A program made the translations under genes and the position numbers. Positions 25,617 to 35,333 of a stretch of 64,000 nt of DNA are shown here, one piece after another (positions within the stretch are counted from its first letter, which is position 1; each line of letters opens with the position of its first letter). The DNA comes from Saccharospirillaceae bacterium (GTDB lineage Bacteria > Pseudomonadota > Gammaproteobacteria > Pseudomonadales > Natronospirillaceae), in assembly GCA_007116635.1 (NCBI GenBank), contig SKIB01000027.1, forward strand, positions 21,239 through 85,238, written 5' to 3'. The notes under the pieces are model-generated. The model saw nothing but the letters and a program-made list of their open reading frames with translations, ran no database searches and was not told the DNA's origin.

Positions 25617-26366
25617 TTAACCCTGTTGTTGTAGGATGACCAGTTGCTTAAAGGTTTTAGGATGAGCAGACAGTATGCTCTGTTTGCCTTTTTGGGTCAG
25701 TGGGTGGCCGTTGGCCTGCCCAGTGATGGCGCCTGATTCCTGAAGCAGTAGGTTGATGCTGTCTTGGTTTAAGATTGATATGGCTTGGCTCAGGCTGGCA
25801 TCGAAAATCCCGGCGGCAACCTGGCAGTGCATCAAAATTGGATTATCGTAACTGCTGTAGTTGAGCTCTGGCTGACTGGCTAGCCAGTCAGCCAGCTCAG
25901 AACTGCTGATTGCAAGGCGGAGTTCGCTAAGTTTTTCTGTAAAGCGGCAACGCAAACGACCATCGTTCATTTGAGCGCCACGGCTGCGGCTAGCAGAAAA
26001 GTACTGTTCAAGATTAGGGAAGCTGATTAAACAATGTTCCAGTCTGCCTTTTTGATATTGGGCAATAGTAAAGGAGAGCTGGTGGCCACCACGTAAAAAA
26101 TCATTGAGGCCACTGAAGCCGCCAATCTGCCAAAAGTTTTCCTGCTCTGCGGGGCAGTCAAGGTCATCGGTAATAATCTGTTGGTCAGGATAAGCCTTGC
26201 TGAGAATTTGACTGGCGCGGTCAAGGCAGTCGTCGATGCTGCGCGTGACTCGCTGTTGCATGGCGCTTGGGTTATCCTTATCGGCCTGCAGCTCGCGCTG
26301 TAAAAAAGTCATGGATTCAGAAATCACTCGCGCAGCGCGCAGTGCTATAGTAATGGTCGGTTGCAT
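25617..26366 (-). CDS. suhB: SuhB homologue that has lost the catalytic metal ligands
   Basis: The 249-residue protein aligns along its length with SuhB of the inositol monophosphatase family (PTITIALRAARVI; SKAYPDQQIITDD; SFTIAQYQKGRLEH; SASRSRGAQMNDGRLRC). Position next to trmJ is also typical. All the expected metal-binding acids are changed. The family's ITEES is ITDDL, WVIDPLDGTTNF has become WQIGGFSGLNDF (both Asp lost), and the C-terminal PWD motif is absent. Phosphatase activity is therefore unlikely. E. coli SuhB also works as a Nus factor in rRNA transcription, a role that does not need catalysis, and that may be what survives here. The reading frame is intact, so it is not a pseudogene. 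Confidence 0.85.
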   Translation of the reverse strand: MQPTITIALRAARVISESMTFLQRELQADKDNPSAMQQRVTRSIDDCLDRASQILSKAYPDQQIITDDLDCPAEQENFWQIGGFSGLNDFLRGGHQLSFTIAQYQKGRLEHCLISFPNLEQYFSASRSRGAQMNDGRLRCRFTEKLSELRLAISSSELADWLASQPELNYSSYDNPILMHCQVAAGIFDASLSQAISILNQDSINLLLQESGAITGQANGHPLTQKGKQSILSAHPKTFKQLVILQQQG

Positions 26367-26446
26367 GGGACCCCAATAATGTTAAACAGCGGTTTATAAA
26401 CTGTGCAAATTATAGTTTTTTTTTTACTTGAGGGTAAGGGGGGCTT

Positions 26447-27196
26447 GTGCAGCAATTGGCACATATTCGTTTTGTGATGGTGGAAACAACCCATTCTGGT
26501 AATGTTGGTGCCTGCGCCAGGGCGATGAAAACCATGGGGTTGACGCGCTTGTCTTTGGTTAACCCTCTTTGTCAGCTGGACGAACAAGCCTATGCCATGG
26601 CCAGTGGTGCAATTGATATTCTGGATAACATAGAGCGTTTTGACACCCTTGAACAGGCCATTGCCGATTGTCAGCTGGTGGTGGGTGCCAGTGCCCGTAG
26701 CCGTTCTTTGCCCTGGCCCATGCTAGATCCTGACGCTTTCGGAGCTGAGGTGATGAGTCAAGGTGGCCAGGTGGCGGTGCTTTTAGGGCGTGAGGCTAGT
26801 GGTTTAACCAATGAGGAGCTGGCGCTTTGTCATTATCATGTGCACATTCCTGCTAATCCAGAGTACAGCTCATTAAATGTGGCGGCAGCTGCGCAGTTGC
26901 TTGCGTGGGCTTGCCGCAGGCAGGCGCTGTTGAATCAAAGCGGTGTTCAGGCTGAGGCTTCGGCTGGTGATCTGGTGCCAATAGATGAATTGGCTAGTGC
27001 CAAGCAGTTGCAAAGTTTTTTTGATCATTGGCAGCGGCAGTTGGTTGAAATAGGCTTCTTGGATCCCAATAACCCTAAACATCTGGTGACCAGGCTAAGG
27101 CGGTTCTTGATGCGCGCCAAGCCAGAAGCCAATGAAATCAATATCATGCGTGGTATTTTAACCGAAACAGATAAAACCATTAAGGGTCGAAGATGA
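26447..27196 (+). CDS. trmJ: tRNA (cytidine/uridine-2'-O-)-methyltransferase TrmJ
   Basis: TrmJ methylates the 2'-O of position 32 in the anticodon loop of several tRNAs, using SAM. The 249-residue SPOUT protein shows the N-terminal [17 protein letters not shown], the SAM-binding knot motifs [17 protein letters not shown] and [21 protein letters not shown], and a C-terminal helical extension ending NIMRGILTE. The start is the GTG at 26447, after a GGGGGG-rich ribosome-binding site. Homologues usually begin a few residues before the first strand, as here. It is divergent from suhB and followed by cysE, a common gammaproteobacterial order leading to iscR. Confidence 0.93.
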   Translation: MQQLAHIRFVMVETTHSGNVGACARAMKTMGLTRLSLVNPLCQLDEQAYAMASGAIDILDNIERFDTLEQAIADCQLVVGASARSRSLPWPMLDPDAFGAEVMSQGGQVAVLLGREASGLTNEELALCHYHVHIPANPEYSSLNVAAAAQLLAWACRRQALLNQSGVQAEASAGDLVPIDELASAKQLQSFFDHWQRQLVEIGFLDPNNPKHLVTRLRRFLMRAKPEANEINIMRGILTETDKTIKGRR

Positions 27197-27209
27197 CCAG
27201 GGGCCAAAA

Positions 27210-28028
27210 ATGACTTGGTTGGCGCGAATTAAAGAAGACGTCGAGTCGGTTTTTCACCGTGATCCAGCAGCGAGAAACTGGCTTGAGGTGTTGCTGAATT
27301 ATCCCGGTCTGCATGCTCTGTTATTGCATCGGCTGGCACATCGTCTATGGTGCTGGCGTTTAAAGTTGTTGGCGCGTTTGATCTCAAGTGTTAGTCGCTT
27401 TCTAACCGGTGTCGAAATACACCCTGGTGCGAAAATTGGCCGACGATTTTTTATTGATCATGGCATGGGCGTGGTGATAGGTGAAACCGCCGAGATTGGC
27501 GATGACTGTACTCTTTATCATGGTGTGACTCTGGGTGGTACCAGTTGGCAGAAGGGTAAGCGCCACCCAACTTTAGAGCGGGGTGTGATCTGTGGTGCTG
27601 GTGCTAAGGTGCTGGGGCCTTTCACTGTGGGTGAGGGGGCGCGCATTGGCAGTAATGCGGTGGTGACCAAGGCCGTTCCTGCAGGCGCTACCGTGGTTGG
27701 GGTTCCTGGGAGGATCATCAAGCAGGTAGACAGGACGCAAAATAATGCCAAGGAACATATAGCCAAGCAATTTGGCTTTGATGCTTATGCAGTGGCAGAC
27801 ATGCCCGATCCAACTGCTCTGGCTATTAAAGCTTTGCTAGAGCACATGCATGCTACGGATGAGCGCATGGAATTGCTTTGCAAAGCACTGCAGTCTCTGG
27901 ATGCGGATGTTGAGCTGCCCTGCAGTAAGCTAGATCAGGCTTCTTTTTCGTCCTTGATGGATGTCCAGTCCAGCCAGAAATCAGAGCCTAAGAATAAGCC
28001 AGAGTCCAAGCAATCTGAATCGGACTAG
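27210..28028 (+). CDS. cysE: Serine O-acetyltransferase
   Basis: CysE makes O-acetylserine from serine and acetyl-CoA, the first committed step of cysteine synthesis. The 272-residue protein has the N-terminal helical part ([20 protein letters not shown]) and the left-handed beta-helix with [40 protein letters not shown] and [24 protein letters not shown], with catalytic His residues in DHGMG and YHGVT. The C-terminal 90 residues are a Ser, Lys and Gln-rich extension not typical of E. coli CysE. It follows trmJ by 13 bases. Cysteine is the sulfur donor for the IscS and SufS enzymes encoded a few kilobases on. Confidence 0.93.
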   Translation: MTWLARIKEDVESVFHRDPAARNWLEVLLNYPGLHALLLHRLAHRLWCWRLKLLARLISSVSRFLTGVEIHPGAKIGRRFFIDHGMGVVIGETAEIGDDCTLYHGVTLGGTSWQKGKRHPTLERGVICGAGAKVLGPFTVGEGARIGSNAVVTKAVPAGATVVGVPGRIIKQVDRTQNNAKEHIAKQFGFDAYAVADMPDPTALAIKALLEHMHATDERMELLCKALQSLDADVELPCSKLDQASFSSLMDVQSSQKSEPKNKPESKQSESD

Positions 28029-28081
28029 CTTTAACCGTTCGAGAAGCCTAGCTAAACTCTATGTCTTGCTTGCTGCCATTG

Positions 28082-28867
28082 TTAGTTGTTGCTGGGTAGT
28101 AGCTGGACCAAGCGTTTAGACTGGCGTTTTTTGCTGCTTGCCCAGTGCACAATGGCTAGGCTGCCGTCCATGTGTTCGACTAGGGCATGGCAACCCTCTA
28201 GCCAGTCGCCATCATTGGCGTATATGATGCCCTCCACCTCCATTAACTTAGCTTGATGAATATGGCCGCATACGATGCCGTCTAGGTTAAGTTCTTTGGC
28301 TCGAGCGATGGCAAGTCGTTCAAATTGCTCAATGTACTGATGTGCTTTTTTGCTCCTGCGTTTCAAAAAGCTAGGCAAAGACCAGTAGCTAAATCCCAGT
28401 GCCCGCCCCAGTTGATTGATGTGGCGGTTGAGATTGACCGCAAGGTTGTAACTTAGATCACCGATGATAAACAGCCATGGGTGCTTGCTGATCTGTTCAT
28501 CAAAGCAGTCGCCATGTGTTACCAGGAGTTGCTTGCCATTGGCTAGCTGATGAATGTATTCTTTGTGGATTTTTATGTCGCCTAAGCATTGCTGATCCAA
28601 TTGACGGAAAAAGGGATCGTGATTGCCAGGGATGTAACGAGTAGTACAGTCCTTGGCCTTGTCCATGATTAGGCTTAATACCTGCTGATGGCTTTTTGGC
28701 CAATGTCCTTTTTTACTCATTTTCCAAAGGTCGAGAATGTCGCCTACTAAATAAAGGGTCTCGCACTCATGCTGTTGTAAGAAGTCCATCAGGGCTTCGG
28801 CTTGGGCGTTTTTGTTGCCAAGATGGGTGTCGGATACCCATAGTGTGCGGATCTGTTGTTGTTTCAT
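28082..28867 (-). CDS. Metallophosphoesterase, LpxH2-like UDP-2,3-diacylglucosamine diphosphatase family
   Basis: The 261-residue soluble enzyme has all calcineurin-type metal motifs in order: WVSDTHLGN, VGDILDLWKM, IPGNHDPF, VTHGDCFDE and CGHIHQAK. The pattern and spacing match the LpxH2 group, which resembles the lipid A pathway enzyme LpxH but is a separate branch whose in vivo role is less clear. A middle stretch (SYWSLPSFLKRRSKKAHQYI) probably caps the active site and contacts lipid. The gene stands alone, convergent with cysE and divergent from the kinase pair. A second, canonical lpxH elsewhere would be expected if this one has another substrate. Confidence 0.8.
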   Translation of the reverse strand: MKQQQIRTLWVSDTHLGNKNAQAEALMDFLQQHECETLYLVGDILDLWKMSKKGHWPKSHQQVLSLIMDKAKDCTTRYIPGNHDPFFRQLDQQCLGDIKIHKEYIHQLANGKQLLVTHGDCFDEQISKHPWLFIIGDLSYNLAVNLNRHINQLGRALGFSYWSLPSFLKRRSKKAHQYIEQFERLAIARAKELNLDGIVCGHIHQAKLMEVEGIIYANDGDWLEGCHALVEHMDGSLAIVHWASSKKRQSKRLVQLLPSNN

Positions 28868-29070
28868 ACTGGTTTCTCAAAAGATGTCTGCTTATTTTGT
28901 GGGCACTAAATGACAAGCATGTGTATTTTGTATGAAGCTCAGGTGAACAATGGTTGTTGTTTCTAATGCTGATAGAATAGGCGTTCGGGCTTTTAACTAA
29001 GCAGATGTCAGCTAAAATGAAACATTGGACTGTAACATTTTTTTACTAATTGTTTTCCTTGGAGGTCAGC

Positions 29071-30612
29071 TTGGGAATTCAGCTGTTTAGTGCCAGCCGT
29101 CGTTCGGGCTCTTGGTATCTGGCCGTATTATTGGTATTGGTTTTTTTTGTTTTTCGTGCCCTGGTGTACTTTTTTGATCTGCCAACATCTTTGTTGTCGC
29201 TCTACCCCTGGTTAGTGTTGGTCTTTGTACCAACCCATGGTCGAAGGCTGTTGTATCCCGTGCTCCTAACTCTGGGTAGTTTTACTTTGTCAAGATTGTT
29301 AACACCAGAAGTTTTTGATCGTGAGGCGGTCAATGCTCTAATTGCAGTCACCATGACCTATGTGATGGTGATTGCAATCTCGGAACTTGTCATTAAAAGC
29401 TTGGCACAGTTGCGTGAGTATAACCATTGGCTTGAGCATGCCAAGGCCAAGGCCGAAGAGGCTGTGGTTGCTAAGAGTCGGTTCCTAGCGGTAATGAGCC
29501 ACGAAATTCGAACGCCTTTAAGTGGCATAGTAGGGATGAGCGACTGGCTGTTGGATGATTCTTTGTCTGCAGACCAACGCCAGCAAGCCTTGTTGATTCG
29601 CCAATCGGCAGATTCGTTGATGAATATTGTTAATTCGGTGCTGGACTTTTCTCGTATCGAGGCCGGTAGGCTACAGTTGCACCCTGAGCAATTTGAATTG
29701 CGTCCTTTGATTCGTCAGGTCTTTGATAGCTTTGAGTTATTAGCCAAGAATAAGGGGCTTGAGTTTGAGCTACAGTTGGCGGCAAATTGCCCTGTGTTTC
29801 TTAATGAAGATCGGCATCGTCTGCGACAAATATTGGCAAATTTACTTTCTAATGCTATCAAGTTCACCCCTGAGGGTAAGGTAACACTATGGGTTCAGGC
29901 CAACCTCAAGGCAGAACAGGAAATGCTTGAGTTTCGTGTTGTGGATACTGGCATTGGAATTTCGCCCGAACAGCAGAAGCATTTGTTTGTCCCCTTTGAA
30001 CAGTTGTCCAATTCAACCGAAAGCTTGTCACAGGGAACAGGGTTGGGCTTGGTTATCTGTAAGGAAATCTTAAAGCATATGGGCTCGGAGCTTAATCTGA
30101 GTTCGGACTATGGCCAGGGGGCTGCCTTCTGGTTTCATCTGCCTGTAAGGGAGAAGTCAGTTTCTGAGCCTGTTGCCTCCTATGATTTATTTACCTCGAG
30201 CTTGGATTTGCGTTTTATCAATCAACAGTCGCAACAGCTTAAAGTGTTGGTTGCTGAGGATAATCCGGTCAATATGCTTTATATTTCAAGGCTGTTGAAC
30301 AAGTGTGGTGCAGAGGTTGTCGGTGCAGATGATGGTTTGCAGGCTTTGAAAATTGCTAAAGAGCAACAGTTTGACCTGATTGTTCTGGATGTGCAGATGC
30401 CTGGCATGTCAGGCTTGGAGGTAGCGCGTAAGCTTAGGGTTGGTTTGAGCTGTCCTCCTTTGGTTGCTTTGACCGCCTGCGTTACTGAAGATGATCGCCA
30501 GAGAGTGTTTGCTGCTGGCTTTGATCAGTTTGTGGCTAAGCCGGTCAATAAGGCGCAGATACAGGCATTGCTGTTGCATTATTTTGCCACAGAGGAAGTG
30601 GGATCGAATTGA
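29071..30612 (+). CDS. Membrane-bound hybrid histidine kinase (first of a tandem pair)
   Basis: The 513-residue sensor has a hydrophobic N-terminal part with about four membrane segments (15-110) and almost no periplasmic domain. A short coiled linker follows, then HisKA with the phosphoacceptor His144 in MSHEIRTPL, HATPase_c (N box [33 protein letters not shown]), and a receiver domain with Asp440 in [11 protein letters not shown]. There is no HPt domain, so phosphate must pass to a separate protein. The TTG at 29071 has GGAGG five bases before it and is preferred over a TTG at 29050. A paralogue of the same architecture follows after 48 bases. The signal is unknown; without a sensory domain, the membrane helices themselves probably sense. 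Confidence 0.9.
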   Translation: MGIQLFSASRRSGSWYLAVLLVLVFFVFRALVYFFDLPTSLLSLYPWLVLVFVPTHGRRLLYPVLLTLGSFTLSRLLTPEVFDREAVNALIAVTMTYVMVIAISELVIKSLAQLREYNHWLEHAKAKAEEAVVAKSRFLAVMSHEIRTPLSGIVGMSDWLLDDSLSADQRQQALLIRQSADSLMNIVNSVLDFSRIEAGRLQLHPEQFELRPLIRQVFDSFELLAKNKGLEFELQLAANCPVFLNEDRHRLRQILANLLSNAIKFTPEGKVTLWVQANLKAEQEMLEFRVVDTGIGISPEQQKHLFVPFEQLSNSTESLSQGTGLGLVICKEILKHMGSELNLSSDYGQGAAFWFHLPVREKSVSEPVASYDLFTSSLDLRFINQQSQQLKVLVAEDNPVNMLYISRLLNKCGAEVVGADDGLQALKIAKEQQFDLIVLDVQMPGMSGLEVARKLRVGLSCPPLVALTACVTEDDRQRVFAAGFDQFVAKPVNKAQIQALLLHYFATEEVGSN

Positions 30613-30660
30613 GCGATCAATTTATGATCTAAACTATCAATAAAATTGCTGGAGAGCTTG

Positions 30661-32205
30661 GTGCTGGATACTTCATTTTTTACCAAGGGATATTTGGCCA
30701 AAGGCTGGGTATTGTTTTTGCTGCTGTTGTTTGGGTATTTCGTTTTGCAAGCAACAGTTCTGGTCTTTGGCTTGCCGCAGTCCTTGATTTCACTTTACCC
30801 CTGGATAGTAGTGCCCTTGGCAGGAAGTCGTGGTCGCAAGCTGGTGTATGCCTTGTTGTTAACCTTTACCTTGCTGAGCTTTGTGGGGGCTAGTCAATCC
30901 GTTCTTGAGGCGGCTGAGAGAGCTAATGCCTATATCACCATTGCCGCCAGTTTGTTTTTTATTGCTCTTTGTGTGGAGGTTATTCTGCGCAATGTTCGTC
31001 ATCTGCGCGTGGTGAATCATGAGTTGTCTTCAGCCTGTGCTCAGGCTGAATCTGCTTCTGTAGCTAAGGGTAAGTTTTTGGCTGTCATGAGTCATGAGGT
31101 TAGGACGCCTTTAAGCGGTATTTTGGGGATGACAGAGTTGTTGGTTCGAGATGAGCAAGAGCCGAAAAAGAAACAGTCCCTAGCCCTGGTGCATCGCTCT
31201 GCTGAAGACCTGATGCAAATGGTTAACTCTATTTTAGACTTTTCTCGATTGGAGTCGGGGAAGATGGAGTTACACTCTGAGCCCTTTGCCATTAGAGCTA
31301 TGTTGGCGCAACTAATGACTTCTTTTCGGGCCTTGGCAGAGAAAAAGAATCTCCAGCTTGAGCTGAAGCTGGATTCCTCATTGCCAGAGCGGCTATGTTT
31401 GGATAAGCATCGCCTTCGGCAAGTGTTGGCTAACCTGCTGACTAATTCGATTAAGTTTACTCAGGTTGGTCGAATTGAACTCAGTGTGGATAAGTTGGCC
31501 TCAGAGCAGGGTGATATCATACAGTTCTCAGTCACTGATACAGGTATTGGTATTAGTGAAGAGCGATTACAGGTATTGTTTGAGCCCTTTGAGCAGGTTA
31601 ACAGTAGCTATAACCGGGCACAGGAAGGTACGGGTTTGGGCCTAAGCATTGCTCGAGACATAGTGCGCTTGATGGGGTCAGAGATTAAGGTTCTCAGTAC
31701 GCCTGGCCTTGGTAGTCGCTTCTCTTTTGCAGTTAGTATCCCTGAGTTGGTTGAATCGACCTCTTCTACCGTGTTACCTGAGCCGCCAGACCCTTCAAAG
31801 TTGTTGCTTTGGCTAAAGCATCCTCGAGTCCTAATTGCAGAGGATAGTGAGGTGAATCGCACTTATCTTGAGTTGATGCTGAAGAATCTTGGTTGTCACT
31901 TTGTTGCTGCTGAAGATGGTGAGCAGGCTGTAGACATGGCTCTTCAGGACGACTTTGACCTCTATCTGTTTGATTTGCATATGCCAAAGCTGTCGGGCTT
32001 AGAGACCCTGACCATGATTCGTCAGCGTCAGCCTGACAGGCAGGTGCCTGCATTGGCCTTAACGGCCTGTAGTCTGGCTGAAGAGCAGCAAGACATTGAA
32101 AACGCAGGCTTCATAGGCCTTTATCTTAAGCCTTTGCGTCAGGCGCAGTTGGCAAATATCTTGGCTGAGCATTGTCGAGACCATCTGCTTTACAGTAATT
32201 CTTGA
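30661..32205 (+). CDS. Membrane-bound hybrid histidine kinase (second of a tandem pair)
   Basis: The 514-residue product has the same layout as the kinase upstream: membrane part (15-110), HisKA with His145 in MSHEVRTPL, HATPase_c (NLLTNSIKFTQVG, VTDTGIGISEER, GTGLGLSIA), and receiver domain with Asp438 in LFDLHMPKLSG. The pair shares the membrane-region pattern G-P-S-L-SLYPW and looks like an old tandem duplication. The GTG at 30661 is chosen because GGAG lies six bases before it; TTG codons at 30646 and 30658 are less well placed. Its stop codon at 32203-32205 lies inside the iscR promoter. No response regulator or HPt gene accompanies the pair. Confidence 0.88.
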   Translation: MLDTSFFTKGYLAKGWVLFLLLLFGYFVLQATVLVFGLPQSLISLYPWIVVPLAGSRGRKLVYALLLTFTLLSFVGASQSVLEAAERANAYITIAASLFFIALCVEVILRNVRHLRVVNHELSSACAQAESASVAKGKFLAVMSHEVRTPLSGILGMTELLVRDEQEPKKKQSLALVHRSAEDLMQMVNSILDFSRLESGKMELHSEPFAIRAMLAQLMTSFRALAEKKNLQLELKLDSSLPERLCLDKHRLRQVLANLLTNSIKFTQVGRIELSVDKLASEQGDIIQFSVTDTGIGISEERLQVLFEPFEQVNSSYNRAQEGTGLGLSIARDIVRLMGSEIKVLSTPGLGSRFSFAVSIPELVESTSSTVLPEPPDPSKLLLWLKHPRVLIAEDSEVNRTYLELMLKNLGCHFVAAEDGEQAVDMALQDDFDLYLFDLHMPKLSGLETLTMIRQRQPDRQVPALALTACSLAEEQQDIENAGFIGLYLKPLRQAQLANILAEHCRDHLLYSNS

Positions 32206-32230
32206 CTAAAACACTAGGTTATTGCATACT
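32198..32230 (+). promoter_or_regulatory. iscR operon promoter overlapping an IscR type 1 binding site
   Basis: TTGACT (32202-32207), 17 bases and CATACT (32225-32230) form a good sigma-70 promoter. The 25-base stretch 32198-32222 (halves ATTCTTGACT and ACTAGGTTAT around AAAAC) agrees at 21 of 25 positions with the E. coli type 1 IscR consensus as I recall it. It covers the -35 box, so [2Fe-2S]-IscR should repress its own operon, as in E. coli. Confidence 0.75.
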
Positions 32231-32259
32231 TGCCTCAGGTTTTACATGAGGCAAGGCGC

Positions 32260-32727
32260 GTGCGACTGACCACTAAAGGCCGCTATGCGGTGACCGCAAT
32301 GTTGGATCTGGCTTTGTTTTCCAAGCATGGCCCTATAAGCTTGGCAGATATTTCTGCAAGGCAAAGTATTTCTCTGTCCTATCTAGAGCAGTTGTTTGCC
32401 AAATTGCGTCGTGCTCAATTGGTTTGCTCCAGTCGTGGTCCTGGCGGTGGCTATCGCTTGGGCCGTGAGCCAGTCTTGATCAGTGTGGCTCAGGTGGTCG
32501 AGGCAGTGGATGAGTCCATGGATGCTACTCGCTGCGAAGGCGGGCATAACTGTCAAGATGGTGAAATTTGTCTCACTCATGCCCTTTGGCAAGATCTCAA
32601 TAAACACATCTATCAATACTTGTCCTCCGTGAGCTTGCAAGAGTTGATCGGCAGGCAAGAAATTCATCGTATAGGCTTGCGTCAGTTGCAGGCTGTCCCT
32701 TTGATCATTGCCAGCGAGAGTAAGTGA
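32260..32727 (+). CDS. iscR: Fe-S-sensing Rrf2-family regulator IscR
   Basis: IscR binds a [2Fe-2S] cluster and represses Fe-S assembly genes when clusters are plentiful. The 155-residue protein has the winged helix (RLTTKGRYAVTAMLDLAL; ISLSYLEQLFAKLRRAQLV; RGPGGGYRLGR). Its cluster ligands Cys92, Cys98, Cys104 and His107 (CEGGHNCQDGEICLTH) have exactly the E. coli numbering. The GTG at 32260 gives this register, with GAGG upstream; a TTG at 32230 would overlap the promoter. It heads an operon of iscS and suf genes rather than the usual iscSUA-hscBA-fdx. Its stop overlaps the iscS start (TGATG). Confidence 0.95.
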   Translation: MRLTTKGRYAVTAMLDLALFSKHGPISLADISARQSISLSYLEQLFAKLRRAQLVCSSRGPGGGYRLGREPVLISVAQVVEAVDESMDATRCEGGHNCQDGEICLTHALWQDLNKHIYQYLSSVSLQELIGRQEIHRIGLRQLQAVPLIIASESK

Positions 32728-33884
32728 TGCGTCCGATCTATCTGGATTATGCTGCCACCACTCCGGTAGAACCTGAGGTTGCTGAGGTTATGGCTGAGTG
32801 CCTTACTATGGACGGTGTCTTTGCCAACCCTGCCAGTCGCAGTCATGTTTATGGCTGGCGGGCAGAGGAGCTGGTAGAGGCCGCCCGTGCTCAGGTGGCG
32901 GAAATGGTCAAGCTTGATAGCCGCGCGGTGGTCTGGACCTCTGGCGCCACCGAGGCCAATAACCTAGCACTCAAGGGCGTTTTTGAGCGCCGAAATTTTC
33001 AAGGGCAGTTTATCTGCGGTCAGGTTGAGCACAAGGCAGTCTTGGACGTTGCCCAGTGGTTGGCCAATAAGGGTGTGCAGGTGCGCTACCTGCCAGTGGA
33101 CCAGGGTGGTCGCTATCAGCTGGATCTGTTGGCGGAATGGCTAAAAGAGCCAACGGCCTTGGTTAGCCTGATGTGGATTAACAATGAAACCGGCGTAGTG
33201 CAAGACATCGAGCGGGCCTTGACGCTCTGCCATCATCAGGCAGTGCCGCTGCATGTGGATGCGGCTCAGGCCGTGGGCAAGTTGGACATCGACTTGGCAC
33301 ATTTGCCCATTGATCTGGTGTCTCTGTCGGCCCACAAGTTCTACGGCCCCAAGGGTGTGGGCTGTTTGCTGGTGCACCCTAAGGCCTTGGTGCAGCCCTT
33401 GGCCCAATTGCATGGTGGTGGTCACGAGCGTGGCATGCGCTCAGGCACTCTGCCGACCCATCAGTTGGTGGGCATGGGCCTGGCAGCGGCCTTGGTTGAT
33501 CCAGTGTACGAAGCAGAGCACTTGGCGGCCATGCGCGATCAGCTGTGGCAGGGTTTGCAACAACTGCCGGTGCAGATCAATGGCGATCTGCAGTACCTGG
33601 CCCCCAGTCATCTTAATCTGGCCTTCGCTGGCCTGGATGGCGAAACCTTGCTGCTGGCTCTTAATCAAATAGCTGTGTCCACCGGCTCTGCGTGCAATTC
33701 GCTCAGCTTGAAGCCCTCTTATGTGCTTAAAGCCATGGGTTTGAGCGATGCCTTGGCCCAGAGTTCGTTGCGTTTATCTGTTGGTCGCTATACCCAAGCA
33801 AGCGATATCAAAAAAGCAATCTTTCATATTCAACAGGTGGTGACTGGCTTATTACAGCAGAACCCCACTGGCGTCATGAGGTAA
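32727..33884 (+). CDS. iscS: Cysteine desulfurase IscS, with shortened C-terminus
   Basis: IscS takes sulfur from cysteine as an enzyme persulfide for Fe-S clusters and tRNA thiolation, using PLP. The 385-residue protein is group [14 protein letters not shown] at the start, PLP Lys in [14 protein letters not shown], and catalytic Cys in [21 protein letters not shown]. It ends soon after the RLSVGRYT motif and lacks the last about 20 residues that end in EWAHH in E. coli and contact IscU. No iscU, hscAB or fdx is present in the window. IscS here may serve SUF or only tRNA modification. A second desulfurase, SufS, lies in the same operon. Confidence 0.92.
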   Translation: MRPIYLDYAATTPVEPEVAEVMAECLTMDGVFANPASRSHVYGWRAEELVEAARAQVAEMVKLDSRAVVWTSGATEANNLALKGVFERRNFQGQFICGQVEHKAVLDVAQWLANKGVQVRYLPVDQGGRYQLDLLAEWLKEPTALVSLMWINNETGVVQDIERALTLCHHQAVPLHVDAAQAVGKLDIDLAHLPIDLVSLSAHKFYGPKGVGCLLVHPKALVQPLAQLHGGGHERGMRSGTLPTHQLVGMGLAAALVDPVYEAEHLAAMRDQLWQGLQQLPVQINGDLQYLAPSHLNLAFAGLDGETLLLALNQIAVSTGSACNSLSLKPSYVLKAMGLSDALAQSSLRLSVGRYTQASDIKKAIFHIQQVVTGLLQQNPTGVMR

Positions 33885-33886
33885 CT

Positions 33887-35323
33887 ATGGCTGAGCAAAT
33901 TGAACAGGCGTTAAAGCGCGAATACGAAGCAGGTTTTGTCACTCAGGTTGAGTCCGAGACTCTGCCCCCCGGCCTAAACGAAGAGGTAATTCGTGCCATT
34001 TCCGCGCGCAAGAATGAGCCTGAGTGGTTGCTGGAATGGCGCTTAAAGGCCTATCGGATCTGGTTAGAGATGGAAGAGCCCGAGTGGGCGCAGGTCAGCT
34101 ATCCTAAGATTGATTTTCAATCCATTTCTTATTACTCAGCACCCAAAAGCATGGCTGACGGCCCTAAGTCTTTAGATGAGGTCGATCCTGAGCTGCTGGA
34201 AACCTATAAAAAATTAGGCATTCCCTTGCACGAGCAGCAGATGCTGGCCGGTGTGGCGGTGGATGCGGTCTTTGATTCGGTGTCCGTGGTTACTACCTTT
34301 CGTGAAAAGTTGCTCGAAGCAGGGGTTATTTTCTGCCCTATCTCCGAAGCAGTACACAAGTACCCCGAGTTGGTGCAAAAGTACCTAGGCTCTGTGGTGC
34401 CGCAAAAAGACAACTACTATGCAGCCCTCAATTCAGCGGTCTTCACCGATGGCTCCTTTGTTTACATTCCCAGGGGCACCCGCTGCCCGATGGAGCTGTC
34501 GACTTATTTTCGCATTAATGAGCTAAACACAGGGCAATTTGAACGCACATTGATTGTTGCCGAAGAGGGCAGTTATGTCAGCTACCTTGAGGGCTGCACG
34601 GCACCCATGCGAGATGAAAACCAGTTGCATGCTGCCGTGGTTGAATTGGTGGCCATGGACGACGCCAGCATCAAATACAGCACAGTGCAAAACTGGTATC
34701 CGGGCGATGAAAACGGCAGAGGCGGTATTTATAACTTCGTGACCAAGCGTGGTATCTGTCATCAACGGGCCAAGATTTCTTGGACTCAGGTGGAAACGGG
34801 TTCGGCCATTACATGGAAATACCCCTCGGTGATCCTCAAGGGTGACGACTCGGTGGGCGAATTTTATTCGGTGGCCTTGGCGCGCGGCGCTCAGCAAGCC
34901 GATACCGGTACCAAGATGATTCACCTGGGTAAGAATACCAAGTCGACCATCATTGCCAAGGGTATTTCCGCAGGTAAGGCACAAAACAGCTACCGTGGTC
35001 TGGTGCGTATGAATCCAGGTGCTCAGGGGGCGCGCAACTTCACTCAATGCGACAGCCTGCTGATTGGTGATCGCTGTGGTGCTCACACCTTTCCTTATAT
35101 CGAGAGTCGTAACCCTTCTGCCATCATTGAGCATGAAGCCACCACCTCTAAGGTAAGTGAGGACCAGTTGTTTTTGTGTCGTCAACGCGGCATAGACACC
35201 GAGAAAGCAGTATCCATGATCGTCAATGGTTTTTGTCGTGAAGTATTCAAAGAGCTGCCCATGGAGTTTGCCGTGGAAGCAGGAAAATTATTAGAAGTGA
35301 GCCTTGAAGGCTCGGTTGGTTGA
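33887..35323 (+). CDS. sufB: Fe-S scaffold subunit SufB
   Basis: SufB is the main scaffold of the SufBC2D complex, where the nascent cluster is built from persulfide sulfur and iron. The 478-residue protein has the N-terminal domain (about 1-100) and the large right-handed beta-helix. Landmarks are [65 protein letters not shown]-like [35 protein letters not shown] and the conserved Cys in [11 protein letters not shown]. It begins two bases after iscS. Strong conservation suggests full function. Confidence 0.97.
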   Translation: MAEQIEQALKREYEAGFVTQVESETLPPGLNEEVIRAISARKNEPEWLLEWRLKAYRIWLEMEEPEWAQVSYPKIDFQSISYYSAPKSMADGPKSLDEVDPELLETYKKLGIPLHEQQMLAGVAVDAVFDSVSVVTTFREKLLEAGVIFCPISEAVHKYPELVQKYLGSVVPQKDNYYAALNSAVFTDGSFVYIPRGTRCPMELSTYFRINELNTGQFERTLIVAEEGSYVSYLEGCTAPMRDENQLHAAVVELVAMDDASIKYSTVQNWYPGDENGRGGIYNFVTKRGICHQRAKISWTQVETGSAITWKYPSVILKGDDSVGEFYSVALARGAQQADTGTKMIHLGKNTKSTIIAKGISAGKAQNSYRGLVRMNPGAQGARNFTQCDSLLIGDRCGAHTFPYIESRNPSAIIEHEATTSKVSEDQLFLCRQRGIDTEKAVSMIVNGFCREVFKELPMEFAVEAGKLLEVSLEGSVG

Positions 35324-35333
35324 GGGTTTCAAA

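Noticed and set aside
29071..32205. Kinase pair as a recently acquired mobile insertion
   Set aside because: No transposase, terminal inverted repeats, target duplication or tRNA edge is visible, and base composition looks like the neighbours.
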